Shown: positions 16,841 to 25,353 of the stretch, in pieces
Layout: every line of letters begins with the position of its first letter
How positions within the stretch are numbered: position 1 is the stretch's first letter
Source of the DNA: Gammaproteobacteria bacterium
Lineage (GTDB): Bacteria; Pseudomonadota; Gammaproteobacteria; Francisellales; CACEW01
Direction: 5' to 3'
DNA length: 64,000 nucleotides
NCBI GenBank assembly: GCA_029256015.1
Contig: JAQSYQ010000009.1
Span: 24,775 to 88,774, forward strand
The notes under the pieces: model-generated
Told to the model about the DNA's origin: nothing
Databases searched by the model: none
What the model saw: only the letters and a program-made list of their open reading frames with translations
Translations under genes and position numbers: made by a program

Positions 16841-17962
16841 TTATAATGCAGAACTCTCTTTAACTTCTTGTTTAAGCTGAACAATTTTTTCGCCTATTTC
16901 GCTTTTTAATCGGCGACGAGCTCTCACTGACTGAGCAAGTTCATTCAATATTTTTATCGTTTCTTCAAAGCTAATGCAAGCATCAGTAATACTTTGGCCA
17001 TAAGTTAAGCTTTTGCCTTTTACTAAATCTTGTCTGCCTTCCACTAGATGGCTTTCTATCATCACGCCAGAAATCGTATCAGAGCCCGCAGCAATCTGGC
17101 TGCTTAGATTTTTTGCCACTTCGCTTTGGCGTTTATAGTCTTTGCCGCTATTACCATGACTACAGTCTACCATAATGTGAGGCGCCAGACCTGCTTGCTT
17201 TAAACTATTCGATGTTTCAACAATGCTTTTTTCATCGTAATTACTGCTGTTATTGCCTCCGCGTAAAACCACATGGCAGTCTTTATTACCTAAGGTTTTG
17301 ATAATGGCCGCGGTCGCATCCTGAGCGATGCCTAAAAAGTGGTGAGGACTGTTAGCGGATTGAATGGCATCTATAGCAATTTTAATATTACCATCCGTAC
17401 CGTTTTTAAAGCCGATTGGCATAGAGAGGCCAGAGGCAAGCTGTCGATGTATTGGACTTTCTGTGGTGCGAGCGCCTATGGCGGCCCATGATACAAAGTC
17501 GCTGATAAACTGTGGAGTAATGCTGTCTAGAAACTCAGTCGCAATAGGAAGTCCAAGCTGGCTGATATCGGCCAGCAATTGACGGGCTATTTTTAGACCT
17601 TGGTTGATATCAAAGCTGTTATCAAGTTGAGGGTCGTTGATTAGCCCTTTCCAGCCAATAGTCGTTCTGGGCTTTTCAAAATAGACTCTCATCACAATCA
17701 GTAAGTCTTGTGAGACAGTATCGGCGTAGGCCTTAAGCTTTGTAGCATATTCGAGCGCGGCTTTGACGTCATGAATAGAGCAAGGGCCCACTATTACAAG
17801 CAGCCTATCCTCTAGGCCTTTCATAATATTAGCAGCAGACTTTCTGGCTTCTGTAATCAGAATGGAGGCCTGCGTATCTACTTTAATGCTATCGATCAAA
17901 GCTTGGGGAAGCCCCAGTTTAGATAAACTTTGAACTCGTAAATTGTTGGTATTTAATAACAT
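16841..17962 (-). CDS. 3-deoxy-7-phosphoheptulonate (DAHP) synthase
   Basis: First shikimate-pathway enzyme, condensing phosphoenolpyruvate and erythrose 4-phosphate. It is the class I (AroF/G/H) type, with GPCSIHD (59-65), MRVYFEKPRTTIGWKGL (91-107), the TEFLD and GARTTESPIHRQLASGLS stretch (~150-180), GFKNGTDG, VDCSHGNSGK and GVMIESHLVEG. The metal and phosphate ligands look intact. At 373 residues it is about 20 longer than E. coli AroG because of a charged C-terminal helix. Which aromatic amino acid, if any, inhibits it cannot be read safely. A good promoter sits directly upstream. It interrupts a run of coiled-coil genes. Confidence 0.93.
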   Translation of the reverse strand: MLLNTNNLRVQSLSKLGLPQALIDSIKVDTQASILITEARKSAANIMKGLEDRLLVIVGPCSIHDVKAALEYATKLKAYADTVSQDLLIVMRVYFEKPRTTIGWKGLINDPQLDNSFDINQGLKIARQLLADISQLGLPIATEFLDSITPQFISDFVSWAAIGARTTESPIHRQLASGLSMPIGFKNGTDGNIKIAIDAIQSANSPHHFLGIAQDATAAIIKTLGNKDCHVVLRGGNNSSNYDEKSIVETSNSLKQAGLAPHIMVDCSHGNSGKDYKRQSEVAKNLSSQIAAGSDTISGVMIESHLVEGRQDLVKGKSLTYGQSITDACISFEETIKILNELAQSVRARRRLKSEIGEKIVQLKQEVKESSAL

Positions 17963-17965
17963 ATT

Positions 17966-18018
17966 AACCTTGCTATTAGTGAATCGATTATATCGAAAAC
18001 GTATCTATTGGCAAGGTT
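17966..18018 (-). promoter_or_regulatory. Promoter flanked by inverted repeat, DAHP synthase
   Basis: On the minus strand TTGCCA (18009-18014) and TATAAT (17987-17992) are 16 bases apart. The octamer AACCTTGC at 17966-17973 is inverted as GCAAGGTT at 18011-18018. One arm overlaps the -35, the other contains the ribosome-binding AAGG next to the start codon. This could be an operator pair or a loop. Confidence 0.6.
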
Positions 18019-18033
18019 TAACATTCCGGTTTC

Positions 18034-19461
18034 CTAAGGGTTTGCTGGAGGGCCTTGCATAAAACCTGGCATTTCAGGAGCAACTTGGCCAGGATAAGCC
18101 GGGATCATCCCTTGAGCCATAGCTAGAGCCATTGCAGCATGAGGGGGAAGGTAGCCGGCCCCCGGTACGAATACCATAGGAATTAATCCTTGAGGCGCAA
18201 CAGGCATTGAAGAAGGCGGCGTATACGCCTGAGCGCTTGGGTTGAATTTTGCCTTAACAGCATCTCTTCTGGCAAGCTCAGCAGTTAGCTCAGCAACTTT
18301 GCTTTCCGCAGACTCGGCTCGGGCAGTAACTTGGCCAAGTTGCTGGCGCAATGTAGCCATTAAGGGAGTGATGGCGGCTTTCATGCTTGTCATTTGCTTT
18401 TCTTGTTCAGCCTTGATTATAAGAGGCATGCGCTTATATTCTTGAGCCAGGCCAGCAGCTTTTGATTGCAAAGCTGATATTTCTGATCTCAGAGCAGCTA
18501 ATGTTTTCTGATGATCGGATTGGATTTCGCGAAGCTGTGCTTTTAAACGTTTGTTTTCAGCTTCTGCATTGGCTCTTCCCTCTCTAGCTTGATCTCTCGC
18601 TCGATGCGCGTCGCTTAGTTTTGCTTCAAGTTCTGCAATATGTTTTTTTAGTGCATCGATTTCTGAAGGGTCTTTTTTAGGAGGAGCTTTTTTTTCTACA
18701 ACTTTAAGGCGATCTGCCAATTGCTCATTAGCGCTATTTAGCTTTTCAGCTAAGCTATCATTCCACTGTAATAAAGTAATGTGACTATTCGTTAATCCCA
18801 TAATACTTTGTTTAATTTTAGTAAAAGCTTCCGCTAACTCTGTAGTTTTAAAGCTGATGCTCTCTGCCGTTCCCAATGATTCTAAAATTTGATTCAAGAA
18901 TTCTTCAGTGGCTTCGCGGATTAAATTTACCTCTTCCTTCAGCATACATTCTCTTAATCTTAATGAACCAGGGCTTCCAACTGAGCTTGATTCGCTTATC
19001 TTACTGCCAGCCTTTGCTGTTTCAAGTTCAGCTTGAAGCATTTTGAATTTCGTCATTAAGCTAGTATTGAGATCATGCAAGACATTATGTTTAGCCACGG
19101 ATTCTCTCAACAAAGCCTTTATGGATTCAATAAGCTTTTGAATGGTATTATTGTCGATGACTCTGGATTTAATACCTTGAGTTACCTGATCTACTTGCAA
19201 TAGCACGGCTTGTACTGATTGACTTAATTTAGGGTCAAAAGGAAGCGTAAAGACTTCAAGAGAGCTATCAGGCGTTTCTTGCAGGACTTGAGATAAGCTT
19301 AAACCATGTTTTGCGGCTTCTTTTTCGGCATTTGCGATAAGGGCAGAGATTTGCTCTTTTGTCATGCCGGGCTCAATCTCAACTCTATGCTCAAATGAGC
19401 GAACGCCTGCTCCGCCTGCAGCTAATCCAGATGAAGCTCCTTTTGTCTTTTCTTTTGGCAT
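18034..19461 (-). CDS. Coiled-coil protein with Pro/Met/Ala-rich tail
   Basis: Unrecognised 475-residue protein, paralogous to the 15478-16767 product. A Gly/Ala start (GLAAGGAGVRS) precedes a helical region (~35-240) and a strong coiled coil (~250-410). The C-terminal ~65 residues are rich in Pro, Met, Ala and Gly. No membrane helix or signal peptide. AGGA lies seven bases before the ATG. It is followed (leftward) by DAHP synthase, which has its own promoter, and preceded by the kinase-like gene 16 bases away, so those two probably share a transcript. Confidence 0.78.
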   Translation of the reverse strand: MPKEKTKGASSGLAAGGAGVRSFEHRVEIEPGMTKEQISALIANAEKEAAKHGLSLSQVLQETPDSSLEVFTLPFDPKLSQSVQAVLLQVDQVTQGIKSRVIDNNTIQKLIESIKALLRESVAKHNVLHDLNTSLMTKFKMLQAELETAKAGSKISESSSVGSPGSLRLRECMLKEEVNLIREATEEFLNQILESLGTAESISFKTTELAEAFTKIKQSIMGLTNSHITLLQWNDSLAEKLNSANEQLADRLKVVEKKAPPKKDPSEIDALKKHIAELEAKLSDAHRARDQAREGRANAEAENKRLKAQLREIQSDHQKTLAALRSEISALQSKAAGLAQEYKRMPLIIKAEQEKQMTSMKAAITPLMATLRQQLGQVTARAESAESKVAELTAELARRDAVKAKFNPSAQAYTPPSSMPVAPQGLIPMVFVPGAGYLPPHAAMALAMAQGMIPAYPGQVAPEMPGFMQGPPANP

Positions 19462-19477
19462 ATATTTTCCTATTAAA

Positions 19478-21064
19478 TTAGTGGCTAGCAGTTCTAGCTA
19501 ATAACGGGCTACTTTCAGTATCTTTTCTTAGAGCAGCGGTGGCATAAAGATTTAAGCGCACCGGCCTATTAGCCTCTTTAAAGGCTTGAATTGTATTGGC
19601 ATGTCTCGCTTTAAAAGCTTCCCAGCGAGCTTTTGAGGCCGGGGTAAATGGATTGCAAGAGTAGTTCTTGGCCGTGATGCTATCTAATTCGGCTAGAGCC
19701 TTACACACGTCGCTGATTTCTTGTTCAGCAGCCTTAGTTGTAGAGTCTGATCTTTGAATGAGCCTTTTGGGGAATGAAAGGGCCTGTGCTTTCGACCGAT
19801 TGTTCTCTTTATTTCCTAATTCTGCATCGATAAATCTAATTATTTTTTCAATCAATAAAGCTCGTATATCCGTAGAAGCTACAACTATATCACGAATTAA
19901 GCTTTTCCAGCCTGCTTCACAGGCCTTTAAATCAAACTTAACCGGGTCAGTGGCTTTGTCCAAGGCATTGTACTCTACAAATTCTTCCAGTATTTCTTTT
20001 TTAAATTGAGAAAGTTGCTCAAACACCTGCTTACGAAAATCTGGAACGCTGAGCAAAGTCTCTCTCAAATCAACCCAGCGCTGCTTCAGGTAATCAAGAA
20101 TTTCCGTTTTTTCTGGCCCATCTTTCATAAATTGATCGGCCACTTTCTTAAATATTTGCTGGTTAAGCAGCAGTGCCTTTAGAAAATACTTCCATTTTTC
20201 ACGAGTGAATTTAAGTTTGGTGGAAGGGCTATCGAAGGTAACCTCTGGAGTGTTGTATGGCCTAGCTTTTTTGATATTTAAAGCTGTGGGGTATATTTCT
20301 AAATCCGCCCCTAAAGGAAAGTTTATTAAATCTTCTGCAGTAATAGGAAAGGCATCTCTGGGTTTAATGAGATCATATTCCATATATCTCCCATCAGGTC
20401 TTGCGTGTTCGCCTGGGGTACTGGAGCTCAAATGCTTGCAACTAATGGGCCATAAAGCTTGGCCGGAATCTATTAAAACGATGGTGCCAGGCTGATACTT
20501 GGCTTTACCTATATTGAGGCCATGAGCATCGTTTTCTGCATAAAGGTAATTGCATACTAAAGCGGCTGCCAGAGATCTGGCGTATTCTGCTGTGCACTCC
20601 ACGGAACAGGCAAAGTTTCGAGCTGGCTTGCCTTTTACTATCTTTCCATTGTTAGGTTGGTCTGGGATAGCTGATCTATACAATGTACTGGTGGCAGAGA
20701 AAGGAGTAAAGTGCAAGTTTTGAGAGGCAAGATAAGGCTTTCCTCCAAAGTAAGTTGGACGAGATTTAGGTGCTGCTTTTTTACCTACGATAAGCTGTTT
20801 TAAACTATTGGCAATAGCCTCTGCGGCAGCGTGTGGCTGCGCTTTTACATGCCAATGAGTACGGTCACGCCTTCCGGAGGGTTCAGGTTTTTTAAAAAAA
20901 GTGAAGGGAGGGGTCTTATAGTGTTTAATGGCTTTTCGAGCAATACCAAAGTCCCTTACTTCCACAGGCCTACTGGGGTATTGTACTGTATATCGAATAA
21001 CTGCTGGGGGTTCGAAGTGGCCTTCTGGCTTAATTTTACGTGGCTCTGAATCTAGAGCATGCAT
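19478..21064 (-). CDS. Atypical (lipid/HipA-type) kinase-like protein
   Basis: 528-residue soluble protein. Residues 178-186 (NDAHGLNIG) followed by VLIDSG (196-201) match the catalytic-loop and metal-loop pattern (D-x-H-x-x-N ... hydrophobic-D-x-G) of phosphatidylinositol-kinase-like and HipA-like kinases. The preceding helix, SLAAALVCNYLYAE, fits as well. The ATP-anchoring lysine and glycine loop are not obvious. The C-terminal half (~290-520) is alpha-helical. Related atypical kinases occur among Dot/Icm effectors of Legionella, so an effector role is plausible. GAGGGA lies five bases before the ATG. Family membership rests on one motif block only. Confidence 0.6.
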   Translation of the reverse strand: MHALDSEPRKIKPEGHFEPPAVIRYTVQYPSRPVEVRDFGIARKAIKHYKTPPFTFFKKPEPSGRRDRTHWHVKAQPHAAAEAIANSLKQLIVGKKAAPKSRPTYFGGKPYLASQNLHFTPFSATSTLYRSAIPDQPNNGKIVKGKPARNFACSVECTAEYARSLAAALVCNYLYAENDAHGLNIGKAKYQPGTIVLIDSGQALWPISCKHLSSSTPGEHARPDGRYMEYDLIKPRDAFPITAEDLINFPLGADLEIYPTALNIKKARPYNTPEVTFDSPSTKLKFTREKWKYFLKALLLNQQIFKKVADQFMKDGPEKTEILDYLKQRWVDLRETLLSVPDFRKQVFEQLSQFKKEILEEFVEYNALDKATDPVKFDLKACEAGWKSLIRDIVVASTDIRALLIEKIIRFIDAELGNKENNRSKAQALSFPKRLIQRSDSTTKAAEQEISDVCKALAELDSITAKNYSCNPFTPASKARWEAFKARHANTIQAFKEANRPVRLNLYATAALRKDTESSPLLARTASH

Positions 21065-21162
21065 AAAAGTCCCTCGTCAATATGATTTTTTTTATAAGGG
21101 TGATGTTATAATTAATCTTTTGCTATATGTCTATATAAAAAAATTAGGGCGGTCGGCTTTAA

Positions 21163-22050
21163 ATGAAAAATTCTAATTGGTATGCCTTTGTTTTATTGGC
21201 ATTTTCCCCCTTAATGTGGTCTGGCAACTTTATTGTCGGCCGAGTAATGCATGCCACCGTGCCGCCTTTTGCTTTAAGCTTTTACCGCTGGGCATTGGTA
21301 GTGGTGATATTATTTCCTTTTGTAGTTAAACATTTAAAGGAATTTTGGCCCGATATTAAAAAACACAGTATGAGTCTTTGCTTATTGAGTTTGTTTAGTA
21401 TTGCTATTAACAGTCCGTCGTTTTATCTAGGCATGCATTACACATCGGTTATTAATGCAAGTCTGGTTTATTCTACCGTTCCAGCCTTTATTTTACTGTT
21501 GTCCTGGTTGGTTTTAAAGAGCAGCCTAACTGGCTTAAAGCTGCTTGCTATTTTGATTTCATTTTTTGGCATTGTATTGATTATGACCCAGGGCCATCCT
21601 CTTTTATTACTTAAGCTTCAATTCGATAAAGGGGATTTGGCAATATTGATAGCTGCTATTTCCTGGGCGATTTTTTCAGTCTATCTAAAGACTTTTCCTC
21701 TTAAATTGCCGCCTTTATTGTTTTTATTTGTCACAAGTGCGATGGGTAGCCTATTGCTGCTGCCAGCTTTTTTAATTGAATTATGCCTCGGATATCACAC
21801 TATATGGAGTGTGCAAACGGGAGTAGGCCTGATTTATGCCTCTGCTTTTTCTTCTGTTTTGGGATTCACTGCTTGGAATTTGGGCATTTATAAAAAAGGC
21901 CCAGCCATAGCCGGTTACTTTTTTAACTTATTGCCGGTATATAGCACTATTTTAGCAGTTTTGCTCTTAGGGGAGCAGCTCCATACCTACCACGTCTGGG
22001 GAATTTGCTTTGTTGTGCTTGGAATTCTCTTGGCAAATATAGGCAAATAA
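21163..22050 (+). CDS. EamA/DMT superfamily permease
   Basis: Drug/metabolite-transporter-type inner-membrane protein of 295 residues with ten predicted helices in two EamA halves. Typical early text is PLMWSGNFIVGRVMH (~15-30), with PSFYLGMHYTSVINASLV in the first half and the closing GEQLHTYHVWGICFVVLGI in the second. The substrate is not predictable. Only a weak AGGGCGG precedes the ATG; a TATAAT at 21107-21112 may serve it. A bidirectional terminator follows directly. Confidence 0.88.
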   Translation: MKNSNWYAFVLLAFSPLMWSGNFIVGRVMHATVPPFALSFYRWALVVVILFPFVVKHLKEFWPDIKKHSMSLCLLSLFSIAINSPSFYLGMHYTSVINASLVYSTVPAFILLLSWLVLKSSLTGLKLLAILISFFGIVLIMTQGHPLLLLKLQFDKGDLAILIAAISWAIFSVYLKTFPLKLPPLLFLFVTSAMGSLLLLPAFLIELCLGYHTIWSVQTGVGLIYASAFSSVLGFTAWNLGIYKKGPAIAGYFFNLLPVYSTILAVLLLGEQLHTYHVWGICFVVLGILLANIGK

Positions 22051-22074
22051 AAAAGGCTGCATAGCAGCCTTTTA
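22051..22074. terminator. Bidirectional intrinsic terminator
   Basis: AAAGGCTGC-ATA-GCAGCCTTT forms a nine-pair stem with A-run before and T-run after. It serves the rightward permease gene and the leftward gene at 22090. Confidence 0.85.
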
Positions 22075-22089
22075 ATATCGAGCCAATAA

Positions 22090-22458
22090 TTATTGGATTG
22101 GAGCCATTACTAAGTAAACGTCCACCCCAGTAAAGCCTTGATAGTTGTATAAGCAAAGGCTTGAATTTGATGGTCCTCTTGAGGTAGCATTTAACGTGCC
22201 GTTGATGCCTTCAGTCATAGGGTGAAGAACAGTATTTCCACCATTTTCATTTAGGCTAACATAGGTTTGATTGTCAGCATTCACACCATTAACAATCACT
22301 ACACCGTCTGTAATGTTTGGGTTTGGTTGGTAAAAAGTCAAGTCAGCATCTGGGCAAGGCATGCCTTCTACTGTGCCTTCGGCGCCTCTTAAAGAAGCGG
22401 CTGCTCCACCTTGAACGGCTAAAAAAGCGACTGCTGCATTTCTTAATACGTTAAACAT
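22090..22458 (-). CDS. Small, probably exported protein
   Basis: 122 residues, family not recognised. The N-terminus (MFNVLRNAAVAFLAVQGGAAAS) looks like a short signal peptide. The remainder is beta-type and Asn/Gly-rich, with two cysteines (MPCPDADL and SSLCLYNY) that could form a disulfide after export, and ends DVYLVMAPIQ. AAGGAG lies eight bases before the ATG, a good promoter lies upstream and a terminator downstream, so it is a well-formed single-gene unit. Confidence 0.75.
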   Translation of the reverse strand: MFNVLRNAAVAFLAVQGGAAASLRGAEGTVEGMPCPDADLTFYQPNPNITDGVVIVNGVNADNQTYVSLNENGGNTVLHPMTEGINGTLNATSRGPSNSSLCLYNYQGFTGVDVYLVMAPIQ

Positions 22459-22499
22459 AAAACTCTCCTTGTTGTATGGTTTATTTTTGAATCAACAAC

Positions 22500-22527
22500 A
22501 TCATAGCATTTTTACAGAAATAAGCAA
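22500..22527 (-). promoter_or_regulatory. Extended -10 promoter for the 22090-22458 gene
   Basis: On the minus strand TTGCTT is followed after 16 bases by TATGAT, preceded by TG (TGCTATGAT), an extended -10 arrangement 40 bases upstream of the start codon. Confidence 0.6.
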
Positions 22528-22656
22528 GGTTTTTCTAGCAAAAACGACCGGTAAAAAACATTATAAATCAATAGCTTAAAAAATAAAACTCCATGTGCTT
22601 GCCAAGCCTCACTCTTATTCCTACACTGCCTAAGGTTTCCAAAGGATTATTCAGGC

Positions 22657-25353
22657 ATGCAGGCATTTTTAAAAGCAATTGAGCATCATATTCCCTCAAC
22701 GCGTATCTTGACCGATTTACTAAGCTTGCACGCCTATTCTCATGATGCCAGTCATTATGTGTTAACGCCTCAAGCAGTCATTCAAGTCGATAGTGAGGCT
22801 GAGGTTCAGATTATTTTAAAAGTCGCTAATCAATTTCAGGTTCCAGTCACTTTTAGAGCAGCAGGCACTTCCCTTTCTGGCCAGTCCATTAGCGATTCAG
22901 TATTGATCGTATTGAATGAAAACTGGCGCCAGTATGAAATTTTGGCCCATGCTGAGGAAATTAGGCTGCAAGCTGGGGTATTAGGTGGCGAGGCTAACCT
23001 TTATCTGGCTCCATTTAGGCGCAAAATTGGTCCAGACCCAGCTTCTATCAGCAGCGCTAAAATCTCGGGAATTGCCGCCAATAATGCCAGTGGGATGTGT
23101 TGCGGGACCAAGCATAACAGCTATCACACTCTAAGCAGCATAAGACTGGTATTTGCTGATGGCAGTGTATTGGATACAGGCAAAAATGAATCGGTTGAGG
23201 CCTTTCGACAAAGTCATAGCGCCTGGCTGGAGACTTTATTAGGAATACGCAAATCGATCTTGGCGGACACTGAGCTGTTTCAAAAAATTCGCCGTAAATA
23301 TGCCATTAAAAATACGATAGGCTATAGCTTAAATGCTTTTATTGACTTTGAAGACCCTATACAAATTTTAGCGCACTTGATGATTGGCTCTGAAGGTACG
23401 CTGGGCTTCATCTCAGAACTGACTTATCGGACTGTTCCAGACTTCCCCTATAAAAAAGCCGCTCTGTTCTTTTTTGATAACATTCAACAGGCTACGGCAG
23501 CGGTGCAGATTTTGCGCCAAAGCGAAGCCGCCGCCATTGAACTTTTGGACGGCATTTCATTAGATTGTGCCAGGGCCCATCTGTCTCAATATTTACCCCC
23601 CAACTTTAATACAGAAATGGCTGCTTTATTGGTGGATGTCAGGGCGGAATCAGCCCAGGAGCTCGCAAAGCAAATAGAACTTATTTATCAGCAGTTAGAG
23701 AGCTATAAAGGTCTATGCTTTGATACAGGCTTTTTTGAAGGAAAGGAATACAGTCAAATCTGGCAGGTGAGGCAAGGCTATTTTGCCATGGTGGCAACCA
23801 TGCGTGAGCCAGGCACGGTAGTGCTAATCGAAGATATTGCAGTGTCTTTGGAGCATTTGACTGAAACCGTGCTTGAATTAAGGAAGCTTTTCGAGCGCTT
23901 AGGATTTCCTAAAACCAGTATTTTTGGGCATGCCAGGGACGGTAATCTGCATTTTGTGATGACTTTGAAATTTAATGAGGAGTCTGAGCTAAAGCGCTAT
24001 GAGCTATTGATGAATGAGCTTTCTACACTAATTGTTCATCGCTACCAAGGCTCATTAAAGGCTGAGCATGGCACAGGCCGCAATATGGCGCCTTTTGTGG
24101 AGCTCGAATGGGGCAAAACCGCCAGTGAATTTATGTGGCAGCTTAAAAGCTTATTAGACCCCAATGCTATTTTAAACCCTGATGTACTTTTGTCGCATGA
24201 CCCTAAAGTGCATTTAAAAAACCTTAAAAAAGTTCCAGAAGTAGAAAGCCTTATCGACCAATGTCTAGAGTGTGGCTTTTGTGAAAAAGTCTGCCCCTCT
24301 AAGGGTTTGACTCTGACTCCAAGACAAAGAATCGTGAGCTTAAGAAGCATGGAGTTATTAAAGCATTCCGATAAAAAACAATACCGTACTCTGCGAAAGG
24401 CTTTTGAATATAAAGGGGCGCAAACTTGTGCGGCGACCGGCATGTGCAGTGAGGTCTGTCCGGTGGGGATCAATACCGGTGAGGCCATTAAAAATTGGCG
24501 ATCTCAGCACTTGGGCGCCATTAAGCACAGTGTATTAAAATTGATGTCGCGTTATCAGGCCAAGGCTTTAAAACTTATAAGCTTGGCTTTGAAAATATCA
24601 GGTAAGGCTTCTAAGCCAGCGCCTAAACATCACAGTATTTTAAAAAACCAGGCTCCCAGCAGAAAACTGATATTCTATCCAAGCTGTGGCTGTCGTATGT
24701 TGGACAGTTCGCAAACTTCTGAGGCTCAATTATTACAAGAGATCGCTAATAATTTGGGTTATGAGTTCGTTGTTCCTGATCTAAGCAATTACTGCTGTGG
24801 CTTAATGTATGAGAGCGAAGGCGCGAGAGATATTGCTAAAAATAAACGTCAGGATTTAGTTAAGGCTTTGCAAGCTTTAAGCGAAAATGGCAAGTGGCCG
24901 ATTGTAACCGAGAACGCGAGCTGTGCTTTAGAACTGCAAGTCAAAGAACCAAGCTTGGTGATTTTAGATAGTTGGCATTTCTTAATCGAGGCTTTAGAGG
25001 GATACCCTTTAAAACAGCTTGATAAAACCGTTATGCTGCATGTGAATTGCAGTTTATCCCGTTTAAAAGAAAAAGACCGCTTAATTAAGCTTGCTAAGCG
25101 CTGTGCTAAAGAAGTGATTGTTCCGCCTGATATCTACTGTTGCGGCTTTGCAGGAAGCAAAGGTTTTACCGTGCCTGAACTCAACCAAAATGCGCTAAAA
25201 ACCTTAGCTTCTCAGATTTCCGATCATTGTGAAGAAGGCTATACTTGTTTGCAAACCTGCGAAATAGGATTGTCGAAACACAGTGGCATACCCTATTATT
25301 CATTGTTGTATTTACTGAAAGACAGCATGGCTTATAAAGATGAGGCTATATAG
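22657..25353 (+). CDS. FAD-binding / Fe-S oxidoreductase (D-lactate or D-2-hydroxyacid dehydrogenase type)
   Basis: A GlcD-GlcF-like fusion of 898 residues. The N-terminal FAD-binding PCMH domain (~35-230; TFRAAGTSLSGQS, GPDPASISSAKISGIAANNASG) is followed by the FAD-oxidase C-terminal domain (~230-510, with HARDGNLH and EHGTGRN). Two 4Fe-4S motifs follow (CLECGFCEKVCP ~535 and CAATGMCSEVCP ~591), then two CCG domains (YCCGLMYE ~711, CCGFAGSKG ~827). This architecture oxidises D-2-hydroxyacids such as D-lactate or D-2-hydroxyglutarate and passes electrons to the membrane. The exact substrate is not decidable. The stop overlaps the next gene's GTG (TAGTG). Confidence 0.9.
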   Translation: MQAFLKAIEHHIPSTRILTDLLSLHAYSHDASHYVLTPQAVIQVDSEAEVQIILKVANQFQVPVTFRAAGTSLSGQSISDSVLIVLNENWRQYEILAHAEEIRLQAGVLGGEANLYLAPFRRKIGPDPASISSAKISGIAANNASGMCCGTKHNSYHTLSSIRLVFADGSVLDTGKNESVEAFRQSHSAWLETLLGIRKSILADTELFQKIRRKYAIKNTIGYSLNAFIDFEDPIQILAHLMIGSEGTLGFISELTYRTVPDFPYKKAALFFFDNIQQATAAVQILRQSEAAAIELLDGISLDCARAHLSQYLPPNFNTEMAALLVDVRAESAQELAKQIELIYQQLESYKGLCFDTGFFEGKEYSQIWQVRQGYFAMVATMREPGTVVLIEDIAVSLEHLTETVLELRKLFERLGFPKTSIFGHARDGNLHFVMTLKFNEESELKRYELLMNELSTLIVHRYQGSLKAEHGTGRNMAPFVELEWGKTASEFMWQLKSLLDPNAILNPDVLLSHDPKVHLKNLKKVPEVESLIDQCLECGFCEKVCPSKGLTLTPRQRIVSLRSMELLKHSDKKQYRTLRKAFEYKGAQTCAATGMCSEVCPVGINTGEAIKNWRSQHLGAIKHSVLKLMSRYQAKALKLISLALKISGKASKPAPKHHSILKNQAPSRKLIFYPSCGCRMLDSSQTSEAQLLQEIANNLGYEFVVPDLSNYCCGLMYESEGARDIAKNKRQDLVKALQALSENGKWPIVTENASCALELQVKEPSLVILDSWHFLIEALEGYPLKQLDKTVMLHVNCSLSRLKEKDRLIKLAKRCAKEVIVPPDIYCCGFAGSKGFTVPELNQNALKTLASQISDHCEEGYTCLQTCEIGLSKHSGIPYYSLLYLLKDSMAYKDEAI

